A DNA stretch of 64,000 bases from Sipunculus nudus (GCA_026874595.1 CM049315.1:14969664-15033663); one strand, 5' to 3'; shown: positions 49,401-60,734, numbered from the stretch's first letter. Notes: a model not told the origin generated them from the sequence alone. Numbers and translations are program-made.

Positions 49401-49857
49401 CGTCTGAGACGACTACTCTCACTTTCGTTGTCCGATTGTAATAAAATCAACGAAATATTGTAAAATGCAGGTAAAAGACAAATAAGGTGAATCTAGTACA
49501 CGACCCTCGGTATTCCTCGCATATAGGCCGGGGCGTATCTGCGAGGCAGTTCTGAAAACAAACTGAAATGAAAGAAAATTAATATATATAATCAATATTT
49601 TAAATAATAAAGTTTGTACCATTGTTAAACCAAACATGTTCTGCTTATCATGGTCAATGAAATATCAATTAAGCTTGTGACAGGTTACACGTTTACTTTG
49701 TCATATAATATAAACGATTTTTTTTATATCAATTACAGTTACTAATTTTTTTTAATATTCCATTTATAAAAAAAAAATATTTATAATAAGCCACTTCAAT
49801 TTTCCGAAATAAAGCTGCACTTAAATTTAATTCAACACTCTAAAAACGTCTTATTGC

Positions 49858-50119
49858 CTATTTAGTATATAAAGGATCCGGAATACCCTTGATGCTAGTC
49901 ACAACTGACCTAGAGTCGGTTTCTGTCTCTGAGAGTTTGCTTCTTGAGCTTATATGGCGTTGCCGCCATCGGAAGAGGGAGTAGATGATGATAAAAAGCA
50001 GAGCGACAAAACCAGTACTGGAGATAACGGCGATCAGTGCTGTCGTGTCTCCATCCCCAGGTTGTCCAGCCTGACTGTTTTCGGACAAACAGTCGGGTCC
50101 TGTGTATCCTTCCAAGCAC
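49858..50119 (-). CDS. Exon k: EGF end, transmembrane helix, cytoplasmic tail, stop
   Basis: Terminal coding exon, acceptor TTGACAG (phase 2), 86 codons then TAG at 49858-49860. It completes the EGF with CLEGYTGPDC, then a short Gly/Gln/Asp stalk, then a helix of about 24 residues starting TALIAVISSTGFVALLF and ending in YSLF. The basic RWRQRH follows, so the C-terminus is cytoplasmic by the positive-inside rule. The 37-residue tail is rich in Ser/Thr (SETETDSRSVV) and ends PDPLYTK; the Tyr could be a phosphorylation site, which is inference. An upstream in-frame ATG in the intron is not needed because the exon is internal to the spliced frame. Confidence 0.92.
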
Positions 50120-50765
50120 CTGTCAATGCGTATAAGCACAATACTTTTTATTCTTTAGGTCTCAATGTAAGTTAATACGGAGTGTTTTACCTGTATACAA
50201 AAAATTGACGATGCTCAAGCAGATGTAGAAATATTAAAATTAATTAACAAACACAATTAAGATTTTATTATGAATATATAGAGGATAAGTCATTTTTATG
50301 TTATGTTATATATATATAAATAAGGTGCCCAGCTTTCTATTGAAAACCTCGGTCCATACGAAAATTCAAAATAAAAAAAAAACTTACAAAGAAGGCAATG
50401 AATCATTAACCTGAAACTGTGTTTATGCAAGAGAAGGAAAGTAACACATAAAAACACATTGACAAGTCCAACTAGGGAGGGTTATCAACGAGGCAATATT
50501 ATTTTCCATTCTTGAGTTAAATAATGTACGCTTTCAATTACATAACCTTTTGTTGAATTTTCAAACCTAATCCAATTATTTGATGTCAGATTTAGCAGGA
50601 AAACCATATACATTATAATTGAGTGGGATTTGAATATTTTTTCGATGGAAATTCAATTACATCACACCATTAGATTACATAATATTACGAGATATAATAA
50701 TTATGATGGCAAATAAAAAAAATCTCTTATTAACCAATCACACGTGAAATCTTATTTTTGCTTAC
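50120..50765 (-). other. Introns of EGF-SEA gene, distal part (50120-50765, 50854-51382)
   Basis: Two short introns flank exon j. They are AT-rich with short poly-A and poly-T runs. I see no further exon or repeat in them. Confidence 0.6.
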
Positions 50766-50853
50766 TTGCACACTGGTTTCGAGGGCGTACTATTGTCGCA
50801 GTAACTATTCTGACACGTTGTATTGAGTAAACTACAGCTGTCTTCTATTCTTA
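50766..50853 (-). CDS. Exon j: first four cysteines of juxtamembrane EGF
   Basis: An 88-base exon, phase 1 at the acceptor (TGTTTCAG) and phase 2 at the donor (GCAA|GTAAGC). It encodes RIEDSCSLLNTTCQNSYC and on to KPVC, giving cysteines 1-4 of an EGF module; the last two come from exon k. The junction codon AA|G is Lys, giving PVC-K-CLEGYTGPDC, an exact C-x-C...GYxGxxC EGF ending. NTT and NST are N-glycosylation sequons. The intron inside the EGF domain confirms both exons independently. Confidence 0.9.
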
Positions 50854-51382
50854 CTGAAACAAGTAACAGAGTTCAACCTGGCTGTTGCATAATAAACGTT
50901 GCCTTTAAAAGTTGTGACTTCTGCGACCGCAAACACCCCACAGAAGCTTATTTTTGAGTTAAAAACAACTGCATTAAATGTAACTGTTTTTCTGCTCAAA
51001 TTAATTTCATTTAAAGGCCAGTGTGCTATGATTCATATCAGGTTAGCATGGTGATCTCTTCAGATAACCTCTCCACTATCAGAAACTTCAGCAAAGAAGA
51101 CGATTATGTTTTAACAGCAACAATTATATTTTTGATAAGGCTATCATCTCTTAAATGGAATAATAAATAGAGTGAAGTATGCGCATGATTGTTAATTTTC
51201 TCCTCGATTATTTGTCATTCTAGATTTTCGTGTCAATCGTGAAAGGAATTTCCTTTCAATTGAGAATAACATATATCCACATAATTAGCAGTCGAATATA
51301 CACAGTTTCTGTAAATGATACTTTTTTCGTATTGGTATATTTTAACCGTTTGATTATGACTTTCCTATAAAGTAAATGTTAC

Positions 51383-51451
51383 CTTTTCTGCCTTCGTGTA
51401 AAACCTCCGTGTGAAACAGTTTGAATTGTTCTTTGCTGAAGTAGATTGAAT
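51383..51451 (-). CDS. Exon i: SEA domain, C-terminal part
   Basis: A 69-base exon, phase 1-1, acceptor TATTTTAG after a T-rich tract and donor AAAG|GTAACA. It encodes SIYFSKEQFKLFHTEVLHEG (res. 319-338) and then RK, closing the SEA domain. Both split codons fit (A|AT Asn, G|TA Val). Skipping it would also keep frame (69 bases), so an isoform without this segment is possible in principle. It lies just outside the 38-bp minisatellite of the same intron region. Confidence 0.8.
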
Positions 51452-51510
51452 CTAAAATAAAAAAAAAACAAAAAAATACTGAATACCACTGTTATAATCA
51501 GAGCGGACCG

Positions 51511-52745
51511 GTATAATAAGGGTATACAAATACAATATATGTAAACTTGGTTTATAAGTGTATACCAATAAAATATATGTAAACCTATTTAATTGGTGTA
51601 TACCAATGTAATATATGTAAATTTGTGTAATAAATGTATACCAATATAATAAATGTAAACCTGTTTAATAAGTGTATACCAATATAATATATATATATAT
51701 ATAAGCCTGTTAAACAAGTGTATACCAATTAAACATTTGTTCACATGTTTAATAAGTGTATACCAATATAGTATATGTAAACCTGTATCATCAGTGTTGT
51801 TAAGGGGTGACATAAAGGAGTGATCGGCCAAATATTTTCCCCTGAGTAATTTGTCTTTGTAACAAAAAGCCGATCCAGTATTTTCCCCTCAGTAATTTTT
51901 CTTCGTAACAAAATGAGGCCTCGTCCGGGATTCGAACCCATGTCGGTGGCGCACATGTCCGGCGTTCCAATCGCTTCGCTAGAAAAGCAAGCTTCACTAG
52001 CAAGACAGTTCGGTCCGCTTTTTTATGTCACCACGTATCAGTGTACACCAATATAAAATGTGTAAATCTGTTTAACAAGTGCATACCAGTATAATATATG
52101 TAAAACTGTTAAATAGGTGTATACCAATATAATATGGAAATCTTTAAATAAGTGTATACCAATACAACATGTGTAAACCTGTTCAATAATTGTATACCAA
52201 TATTATAAATGATTACCTGTGTAATCAGTGTATACCAATATGATAAATGTAAACCTGTTTAATAAGTGTATACCAATATAATATATGTAAACCTGTTAAA
52301 TAAGTGTACTTATTCAACGTATGTAAATCTGTGTAATCAGTGTATACCAAAATGATAAATGTAAACCTGTTAAATAAGTGTATACCAATATAATATATGT
52401 AAACCCGTTTTATAAGTTTATACCAATTCAACATTTGTAAACCTGTTTAATAAGTGTATACCAATATAATATGTAAACCCGTTTAATAAGTGTATACTAA
52501 TTCAACATTTGTAATTCTGTTTAATAAGTGTATACCAATATAGTATATGTAAACTTTTTTAACATATATATACCATAATATCTGTAAACCTGTGTTATAA
52601 GTGTACACCAATATTACATATGTTAACCTGTTCAATAAGTGTTTACCAATATAGTTTATCTAAACCAGTTTAATAAGTGTATATGTGTGTATACCAGTAT
52701 AACGGCAAGCGTATACGAGTGTGATAAATGTATTGCGATATAATT
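51511..52745. repeat. 38-bp minisatellite filling an intron, interrupted by a SINE
   Basis: A unit like GTGTATACCAATATAATATA then TGTAAACCTGTTTAATAA repeats in 38-bp steps (52228, 52266 and so on), with frequent small indels. It occupies most of the intron between exons h and i and is interrupted at 51804-52032 by a SINE-like element. Confidence 0.9.
51804..52032 (-). mobile_element. SINE-like element in the 38-bp array, copy 1
   Basis: On the minus strand it starts GGTGACATAAAAAAGCGGAC and has a perfect B-box-like GGGTTCGAATCCCGG. It ends TTTATGTCACCCC, so GGTGACATAAA is repeated in inverse at both ends. The tail TTTTCCCCT-AGTAATTT-TCTT-GTAACAAAA occurs twice in direct order on the plus strand (about 51832-51868 and 51881-51921). 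Confidence 0.75.
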
Positions 52746-52758
52746 TCAGTTTAAATGA

Positions 52759-52761
<3 letters not shown>

Positions 52762-52800
<39 letters not shown>

Positions 52801-52811
52801 TGTGTGTGTGT
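52762..52811. repeat. (TA)n(TG)n compound microsatellite
   Basis: TA repeat followed by a short TG run at the end of the 38-bp array. Confidence 0.9.
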
Positions 52812-53309
52812 TTGCAGTTGATGCCTGTACCTGATATTATTACATATGTAAAAATTACGACAGAACCGGTTCACTATTAGTAAAATCATATACACTAAAT
52901 ACGTGAAGTTAGCGATGTGTTTAGTAATTTGTATCTTATACACATGCATATGCATTTAACAATCAACACTTTTTATGTTTCGTAGACAGATTATATAGAC
53001 TGCTGATATAAAGCTCTTTTCAGAATATCACCAAATGAGTATAAATTTCGAAAATATGGAACCATCTAAAAATGGTTGAAAATATAGTTACGAGACGTTT
53101 TATAAAGGTGAAAAAAAATAATAAATGCTCCCTTTTTACTTGTTTTAACATATTACTCGGGTTTAATAAAAACGAGTAAGTTTTCAGTGAATATGATGAG
53201 ATAAACTGATGTTCATAGGCTGATACAATCAATCCGTATCGTGAACTGCAATGTGTTACATATACCGAAATGCGCCCGCCCACACAGAGAAATATTGCCT
53301 AGTACTTAC

Positions 53310-53419
53310 TATCACTTTGTGCTGCTGATGCTATGAGAGCAGCCGCAATAACAGAACGCTCAGCTAACGCCAGTGTCCGCCCGAAACGAACCTCATAGTC
53401 CACCAAAAGACTGCCCGCC
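53310..53419 (-). CDS. Exon h: SEA domain with G-S cleavage-type motif
   Basis: A 110-base exon, phase 2 to phase 1, acceptor GCTTCAG and donor GATA|GTAAGT. It encodes AGSLLVDYEVRFGRTLALAE and onward to SAAQSD (res. 282-317). RAGSLLVDYEV matches the SEA hallmark, where GSVVV-type sequences in mucins are autoproteolysed between Gly and Ser. Here the motif is G283-S284-L-L-V, so cleavage into two non-covalently held subunits is plausible but not shown. The intron that follows is largely a 38-bp minisatellite with an embedded SINE. Confidence 0.9.
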
Positions 53420-53839
53420 CTGAAGCGTGTCCATATGTATCAGATATTTAAACTATGCAGAGGGAATACTTTATTTATAACATTAAATTTCACTAAATTT
53501 ATTTATTTTTTACAGTACCGATCATTCTAACTTTCACAATGAAATAATCAATAAATCATGATAGTTTATATGCAGAACTAACAACACGAATTGATAAAAA
53601 CCGAAACAACATAAATATAACATATAATTATAGCTGATAATTTCAAATAATATTAATAAAAGCAGAAAAATAAAATGGGAATTATGGTATGCATATATAC
53701 ATCTTTGTGTTTAAAATATCCTGTGCTTAATGTTATATATATATATATTTATTAATATATGTATGTGTGTGTGTGTGTGTGTTTGTGTATACGATTAATA
53801 ACAATTTCTTCTTACTTAATAAAAATCGTAGGTACTAAC

Positions 53840-53898
53840 CTGAAATCCGTGAATGATACATCTATAAATCCGTCGAATCTTTTGTATATACTGATGAA
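53840..53898 (-). CDS. Exon g: SEA domain, central part
   Basis: A 59-base exon between TTTTTAG and TCAG|GTTAGT, starting in phase 0 and ending in phase 2. It encodes FISIYKRFDGFIDVSFTDF (res. 262-280), and the split codon AG|G gives Arg. The VSFTDFRAGS stretch formed with exon h is the expected SEA strand before the cleavage loop. The open frame, the correct phases on both sides and the domain continuity together make this small exon convincing. Confidence 0.85.
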
Positions 53899-55545
53899 CT
53901 AAAAAGTTAAAAAATTAAAGGAAAAAAACGTTAATATCCAGGTTAAAAAAAAGGAAATGAAATTCACTGATCCCTGCTAAACAAAAATCAACAAAAAGTA
54001 ACTCAATACTGGATGAAATAAATTCATGCAGCAACTCCCTGGTTAAACTAATACACGTATAAAATACACCACCGTTAAACAATTGCTATAAAGCTTTTAA
54101 AGCTAACACTTATTTGGTCTTCAAATGTTGTTCAGTTAGAAACTTATTACAAGTCGTAAATTCATAAGTGACCAAAACATTTGGTTCGGGATTTTAAAGA
54201 AATCCCATGTATTAAATGTATAACGCGTTTCTGTTTAAGTTACATAATTTCTTTTAAAGAATAAAATTACGAAAACATATCGTTGTGCAATGAAAACTTA
54301 AGTACATCTTTAACTGGATAAATGCAGTAAATCTGGCCTTAACTAATTTACATATAAACTAAATCTCAGTTACAAAGAACACACACTAAACCACTGAAAA
54401 CACTAACGCTCATACGGGACATATTCAGAAAACAAGACGCCAAGTGGTCTAATGTTTACTCTGTATCATATTGTACATGATAATGCGTTATCAGTAAATA
54501 AAACATTTAAGTTTATCTGTGATCAAACTTTGGTGGCTTTCTGCTTACCAGTCACATGATCAATAGTTGAAACAATTCCTGAGATATATGGCGATAGTCA
54601 TTACATTATTAATGCAATCAAATGAAATAATAAATAAAAAAATCCATAAAGACACACTTTTAAAAAGATAAAATTGAATACTAACTCTCTGCATCTATTT
54701 TTAATTGCTAGGCAGAAATACTGATCAGAATATGAAAGCAGGAGTATTTTTCTGTTCTGACTTATCCATGAAAACTAAATAAAAAAGATAAATGTGCAAA
54801 ACATAGTTCGACACATGTAGTGTCCTGCAGCTTATAACCAGCCATCAGTTATAACTTCAAATTTCTAGTCTAATATGATGCTTATACTGTAACTGTGCCT
54901 GGGGATATAGTAAAATGCATAATATCATGTTTGCAAATTGCTACGGGGTGACATAAAAGCGGACTGAACTGTCTCGCTGGTGAAGCTTGTTTTTCTAGTG
55001 AAGCGGTTGAGACTTCTGCGCCACCAACGTGGGTTCGAAACCGGAATCGGCCCAATGTTTTTCCCTGAGAAATTTGTCTTCGTAACAAAATAAATGTAAT
55101 TGTCAACTTTTGCCACTGACAAAATAACATGTTCAGTAAAGCAACAGTTTTGAGAATGATATCATACTTTTCTTTCACATTTATTGTTCCCTGCTCCAAG
55201 TTGCTATTTACTGTGATCTGAAAGATAAAGTTTCATTCTTTTCTATTTTTTTTTTTCGAAAGAAAAGCTGAAGCTTGGATTAAATATGGTTGAAACTTTG
55301 TATTTTCACCATTTTAAGAATTCTGAGACATTTTTTTGTTCTTTATATAGGAGCTGACAAAATTGTTCCTATGTTGTCTTGGCCAGTAAACCAATAAATA
55401 TTTGGTTTCCAAAACGTATTCCACCTGTCCTTACACAAGACCATTTTGACTATATGTCGAGGTTTACAATGTCACAAAAATATCAAATATCAATTACGGA
55501 TGACATGAAACTTAACTTGAATATTTTACTTGGCATTCAACTCAC
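53899..55545 (-). other. Intron between exons f and g
   Basis: 1,647 bp, AT-rich, with the SINE at 54945-55095. I find no additional exon. Confidence 0.6.
54945..55095 (+). mobile_element. SINE-like element, copy 2
   Basis: GGGGTGACATAAAAGCGGAC, TGAAGCTTG, TTTCTAGTGAAGCGGTTGAG (A-box-like), GTGGGTTCGAAACCGG (B-box-like), then one tail copy ending CGTAACAAAAT. Same family as 51804-52032 in opposite orientation. It lies in the intron between exons f and g. Confidence 0.75.
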
Positions 55546-55652
55546 CATTGACGTAAGTTTAGCAGTCAGCTCGATGGTGAGAGGGTCACTTGGGTCATTG
55601 TAACTGACTTTGTATTTTCTGGCAAAGGTGGCTGACATCTGAACTTTCTCCA
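55546..55652 (-). CDS. Exon f: SEA domain, N-terminal part
   Basis: A 107-base exon with acceptor CCTCCAG (phase 1) and donor AATG|GTGAGT (phase 0). It encodes EKVQMSATFARKYKVSYND and ends in TAKLTSM (res. 227-261). This matches the opening of SEA domains: a first strand with hydrophobic-x-hydrophobic pattern, then a variable loop and a helix that runs into the next exon. It lies downstream of the Pro/Thr linker. The intron before it (55653-57633) holds a Mutator-like MITE and a 45-bp minisatellite. Confidence 0.85.
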
Positions 55653-55965
55653 CTGGAGGTAGATTTTACAAATAAGGCTTATATTAAGCGACATTGTAGC
55701 GTGGCAACGTATATGTAATTAATCACAGGAAAACAATGCACGTTTATTCCATGTATAAGTAATTAACTCGCTTCATAGGTCGTAGTTCATGTACGGAGCG
55801 GTCAAGGAGCACATGATTACCGTTTAAAATGGTTTTTATGGTAGGGTTTTCCACACAACCGTATGGAAAACCTATTTAGCATAAAATTGGCATAATTGTG
55901 GCCCTTATCATTAATGATATTTATCTAGTGGAAAATAATGGTCAGTAAACGTACGCCATGGACCG

Positions 55966-56032
55966 CCACCTGGGGATCCTTGTATATTGATGCCGTGCCA
56001 CCTGGGGATCCGTGTATATTGATGCCGTGCCA
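55966..56032. repeat. Tandem 32-bp duplication
   Basis: CCACCTGGGGATCC, TGTATATTGATGCCGTG occurs twice in succession with one base change. Intronic. Confidence 0.85.
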
Positions 56033-56796
56033 AGAACATTATTATAGTGGATATCTGGTGACATGCTACCCTATTATATTTTTTACAATTCACCAAACAA
56101 ATTGTTTAGAAAATATATTATAAGATTGCACTGACAATAATTTCTGTTAGAAATATAGATACATATCGACCAAGATAATCTTGCAAGAGAAGAAATGTGA
56201 ATGGTCATTCATTAAATCAAAGCTATAATGAATTTATCTATTGCATTCGGTTTCCAGTAAATATTAACTTCGAGGCACTTCATCGTGCTTTATGGAAATA
56301 TGTATATGATGACATGAGACAACCCATTGTAGTGAACATTATGCTGTCAGAACTCGTAAATGTCCATACAAGGGATATATACCAAGAGCTGCACACCCAT
56401 ATTTAATCACTTTCAGTTACCCACAGTTTACCTTTTGTCAAATTTCAATCAGCCTTTTTTTCAGATTTCTTACAGAAACACAGTCACTTATAATCAACAA
56501 AACAATAACACTCCTCTTTGTGAATGGTTAATATGTTAAATTTGATTTTACTGATAGAACGTTTCAGCAAATATAACATTGGGAACAAGAGTGTACTAAA
56601 GCAATAGTAAAAAGCAAAAGTCTTCCTTGCTCTATGTGAAATCTCTTGGAAATCTTGGCCCGGTGCCAACATACACGGCTCCTCTTAATCCCCGTGGAAG
56701 CAGTGTTGCGAATGAACTGGATTACCAGGAATGGAATGCCACCGCTGCGTGAGGACTGTATTTCAAATTTTAAGTCACAAGTCTAAACGTTGAGAT

Positions 56797-56941
56797 AAAT
56801 AGTCCCGATCATTCCACAATACCTGACACGACCGTTGAGGCAAGTAGTCCCGACCATTCCACGATACCTGACACGACCGTTGAGACAAGTAGTCCCGACC
56901 ATTCCACAATACCTGACACGACCGTTGAGACAAGTAGTCCC
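56797..56941. repeat. 45-bp minisatellite, split by a MITE
   Basis: AGTCCCGA words at 56801, 56846 and 56891, with AGTCCC at 56936, are exactly 45 bp apart. The unit continues after the MITE at 57480-57512. Confidence 0.92.
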
Positions 56942-57479
56942 TAGACTGGTACCCTGCTCTATTATGGCCCTCAGCCAAGCATAGAGACAGGCGTACAACG
57001 CCATCTTAAGTACTCCCAGTTGCAACACCTAACTTACCTGAAGACTGGTTCCAACTCCAGTTTGCACGCTCATACCGGTTGTCATGGACGTTCACGCGAT
57101 CCTCGCTGATTATCCGTGAAGATATCTTATAAAATAATTTTCTTTATATATTTCTAGTTTTCTAATATTGAAATATGATTGGTTGCACAAAAATTGAAAG
57201 CTGGATGTATAGATAATACGATATACTGAATCTTTGATATTCCATTGCACTTAGCATGGATTTATTATTAATATCTATTGATCTAATCATTAAAGTCACA
57301 CGTAATATACAACCAACTTTTGGCATCTTCTCTGAGCAAACGAAATACGTATTTTTAACATATATAATATATACTGGAGTTGGAACCAGTCTGCCGGGAG
57401 TACATAAGATGGCGTTGTACGCCCGTCTCTATGATTGGCATAGAGCAGCAGTGCCATAATAGAGCGGGGTACCAGTCTA
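56942..57479. mobile_element. Mutator-like MITE, copy 2, with 9-bp target duplication
   Basis: The termini TAGACTGGTACC and GGTACCAGTCTA are perfect inverses, and inverted similarity reaches more than 100 bp inward (CTCTATTATGGC, GCGTACAACGCCATCTTA, AGACTGGTTCCAACTCCAG). AGTAGTCCC flanks both sides (56933-56941 and 57480-57488). Long terminal inverted repeats with a 9-bp duplication fit Mutator-like elements. It is homologous to 9992-10492. Confidence 0.85.
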
Positions 57480-57633
57480 AGTAGTCCCGATCATTCCACA
57501 ATACCTGACACGAAGAGTTTCGTTTCGATTAGAAACCCCCTACGGCGGGAGGGTGCCCCTCTTGGCCAAAAAGTGCTTGCTAAGGTGAAATGTCATACGT
57601 GAATTAATTAATGCAGGGTTACAAGTCACTCAC

Positions 57634-57696
57634 CTGGGGCTGGGGTCGTTGGTGGGGCCGGAGGTGCTGTTGTTTCTACTTCCACTTCGTCAAATA
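57634..57696 (-). CDS. Exon e: Pro/Thr-rich linker
   Basis: A 63-base exon bounded by TTTTAG and CCAG|GTGAGT, phase 1-1. It encodes FDEVEVE followed by a run of Thr, Ala and Pro (TTAPPAPPTTPAP), a short mucin-like and likely O-glycosylated spacer between the EGF array and the SEA domain. It was accepted because both split codons work (A|TA gives Ile after the preceding EGF, G|TG gives Val before the SEA start) and the splice sites are strong. Exons this short are easy to miscall, but the frame continuity across three exons supports it. Confidence 0.8.
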
Positions 57697-59028
57697 CTAA
57701 AATTATATAAAAAGGTAGTTTCACATGTCAAATGATCCCAGTCGGCACAGCGGGAACTTCACTGAAGCCCAGACAACCATAAATGTATTTGATTAAGGCT
57801 ATACTTGACTCTTTAATATAACCACTCATGTATTTCGTATATGTTTTCCTTAACATTAAATTTTCTATTAAATGTCTTTCGTACCTCAACATCAATACCC
57901 TCAGAAAAACAAGTATGTATCCGGTATTTCACCGAGCCTGTGAACAATTACACAGTAACACGTTTGTTACTGGCATGGAGTGTGCCTAAAAAAACTCCCC
58001 TTCATTATGAGAAAGCGAGAATATCTTGCCAGTAAACTTCATCAACTGTTAAGATAATCGAAAGTAAGACTTTTTTTTTCAAAATTCCGTCTATCGTGGA
58101 CAACTTATATTATATCTTATATCCCTATTAAAATTGTTCATTGTCTTCCTAGTACTGTGTCTTGGATAATACAGAAGGGCTTTCAGGAACGCGATAAGTA
58201 TCGGTGACGCTTAAAATCCCATCGCAACGCTCCGCAGTGAAGGTACAATCAGACGTGCGAGTACCAAAGCGTCATTCTCTCGTCAAAGTCGCTAAATTCG
58301 TGTCAGCTGCTTTATCCAAATTATTCAACTATGTAAGTGTTCTGACAGTTTAGTTATCTTTAACTCACCAAACAAGCGGAACCTATGCTTAAATAAATAA
58401 TTACGAATTTCCTGCCACGCATTGTACGCCGCATTAGCGATCTATTGACATAAAATAAAAAAAGAAAGAATATCTATTTAATTATACAAGGTTTTTTCAC
58501 TATTTCAACTATTTTGCGATGCTACAATCCATTGGACTAAAGATATTATACGCGCGACCCGGACTCTCTATTTTTCTTTGCCTACTAAAACACCTTGATT
58601 CAAGCAAACAAAATCCCGTTTCTCGTTTCATTGGTATAATATCGCGTACGCATGTGAATAATCACCTCCTTCGGTTGAAAATAATGTGTGTTGTTTATAA
58701 GACATTCTTGCCTATGGAAGCAAGTTTGCTAACGTTTTGATATTTGATTTTTGTTGGCATGTTATATTTTTTATCAATTCAGATCTTAAATAATTGACTT
58801 CTGAAAACTGTCATTTCTGCAATATATTGCACCAAACGCCTAGGAGTAGGCCCAGAAAGTAAAGGTTGTCTGTATTTGGTAATAAAGCGATTATAAAGAA
58901 CCTTTAAATTGTCATACTCTTGTGGAATGTTTAAAAAATACAAATAGCTGTACTGAGCCACAGTTGAAATCAATCCATGTAAAGTCGTCAGTAAAATATA
59001 CTGAAAATATAATAAAGGTTCCACTTAC
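57697..59028 (-). other. Intron between exons d and e
   Basis: 1,332 bp; no repeat or exon recognised apart from short A/T runs. Confidence 0.55.
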
Positions 59029-59283
59029 TACAGTAGCCATCACCTGTCGTTATGTATTTGTCCTGACAGACACAAGTATAACCTCCTGCAGTGTCTACAC
59101 ATTTCTGTGACGTAGTACACAAAGATGAATTCCGGGAACACTCATCAATGTCCGTCTCACATTTATCACCCGTCCAGCCCGGCTTGCAGTCTGTACAGCC
59201 AGTGATATTGTCACACCGCAGCACATTATCACCACAGTTACACAAGTACTGACAGTTTTCTCCCCAGTGTAAACTGTCACATG
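59029..59283 (-). CDS. Exon d: EGF/laminin-like plus calcium-binding EGF
   Basis: A 255-base exon, phase 1-1, with acceptor CTTTTTTAG and donor TGTA|GTAAGT. It carries two modules without an intron between them. The first (res. 121-161) has eight cysteines, starts CDSLHWGENC, and ends CKPGWTGDKC, resembling EGF/laminin-type repeats of MEGF or scavenger-receptor-like proteins. The second starts DIDEC and ends GDGYC with six cysteines; CVDTAGGYTCVC fits the Asx-hydroxylation pattern. NIT and NSS are possible N-glycosylation sites. Together with exons a to c this gives at least five consecutive EGF-type modules, so the extracellular part is probably rod-like and calcium-stabilised. Confidence 0.92.
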
Positions 59284-60611
59284 CTAAAAAAGAATACACA
59301 TTTTTATTTGTACGGTTATACGATTATACATAACATGACACGTTTGCATTTACCAACAGATGTATACACAGCAATGATCCCATAAAAATTACCTTCAGTA
59401 CTTCATAGATATTCACAAGGCTTCTCCAAAAAGAGTTTTCGGATAAAGCCTTTTTTGCGGATCATTGATTTGTTGTTTTGTGTGAGTGTCATACCACTAG
59501 GGATGTGAACTTCCAGGTTCTTTTCAGTCAGTCAGTCAAAATAACAGGCACACCAGACATTAACACCAAAAGAAAAATTCTAAGACAGTCTTAACTAAAA
59601 TAACTAACAAATATAATAACAAATTAATGGGTTACTTACAGATCTCGGGGGGGGGGGGGGGGGGGTGCCGTCAACACTAACAATTATTACGTTAGTTCAC
59701 AGAGTCCAATAATCCTCATAACACTAATCTTCCTAACACAGACAATTCAGAATGTTCCAGGTCACATGATTTCTCGCTCTCACGTGACGTCTAGACGTTC
59801 TGGTGGCCTCTGGCGTAATCCATGTGTACACGGAGCATAGTCCAGTCCCAGCGTAATGGTCACAACACACAACTGGTTCTTCCTGCGGAATAACTGTTAA
59901 TCGTCCGTAAAACACAATCCACGTGCCGCATACCGAATGCTCCTGTGGAACCCTGAATCAACGGCTCTCTCAGTTACAGTCTACTGTAATCTTTCAGTTA
60001 CCGGATACCGAACAAACGCACTCTCTAGTGAAATTAAGCACCATCACAGTTTCGCGTCAAGACAAAGTCCTCTTGCTTGTTCCTGGGAGCACTCACCATC
60101 ACAAGAATGCCTGCCCTTCGGCAAAAAAAAAAAAAAACACTCTCTCTGAAGCACTTTACATGCAAGTGTCAACAAGGTGGCCTCCCTCAGACCTTAACTG
60201 TCAATAACCACTGACGCGATCGCCAATCTGGACACACAGAAGATAGCAGACCAGCCGGTTGGACTGCGGATCAAAAGCATGCTCAGGTGACGCTACACTC
60301 ACGAAGCGCTCCGGCTCTCCTGAAGGTAGCTAGGATTCAGCATCTCTTTGTGCTTTTGTGTATAAATAAAGCAAAATGCCCCGAATATTACCGACTGATG
60401 AATCTGAGAGATAGAGGGGGGGGGGGGGGGGGAGAGAGAAAAGGTTCCCCGTTCGCTCCCTATTTAAGTTGGTCAAATAGACAAGAACTAAACAAGGTCT
60501 GAGGAGTATATCAATGGTGATCGGTCAAACACACTGCCTTAATATGAGATCGACCACAATTTTGGCTGGTGATTATAGGTGTAGTTTACTATGTGGAGGG
60601 TAACTACTGAC
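59284..60611 (-). other. Intron between exons c and d, with two poly-G runs
   Basis: Poly-G at 59648-59666 (after GATCTCGG) and 60416-60432. A more GC-rich stretch (about 59750-60300) has short ORFs without motif and a poly-A run near 60123. Confidence 0.55.
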
Positions 60612-60734
60612 CTTCACAGGTTCTGGAATCAGAGCGAAGCTTATTTCCGGGAGAGCAGTAACAGGTGTAACCACCCTCAGTGTTCCTACAGCCGCCAGCA
60701 CAAGAATCTGTGTCGTCGGTGCATTCGTTAATGT
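60612..60734 (-). CDS. Exon c: calcium-binding EGF-like domain
   Basis: The acceptor ATTTCAG and donor GAAG|GTCAGT bound 123 bases, phase 1-1. Joined to exon b the split codon gives DINEC, the classical calcium-binding EGF start. Six cysteines are present, and CRNTEGGYTCYC carries the Asx-hydroxylation pattern. The exon ends at RTCE and the split codon G|CA gives Ala before the next module. The intron between this exon and exon d (59284-60611) contains two poly-G runs and no coding sequence I can recognise. Confidence 0.9.

Larger units (their letters stand above)
48271..49857. other. 3' flank / possible 3' UTR of the EGF-SEA gene
   Basis: AT-rich, includes (TA)n at 49243-49284. The part between 49395 and 49857 would be 3' UTR if the polyadenylation signal at 49395 is used. 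Confidence 0.4.
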
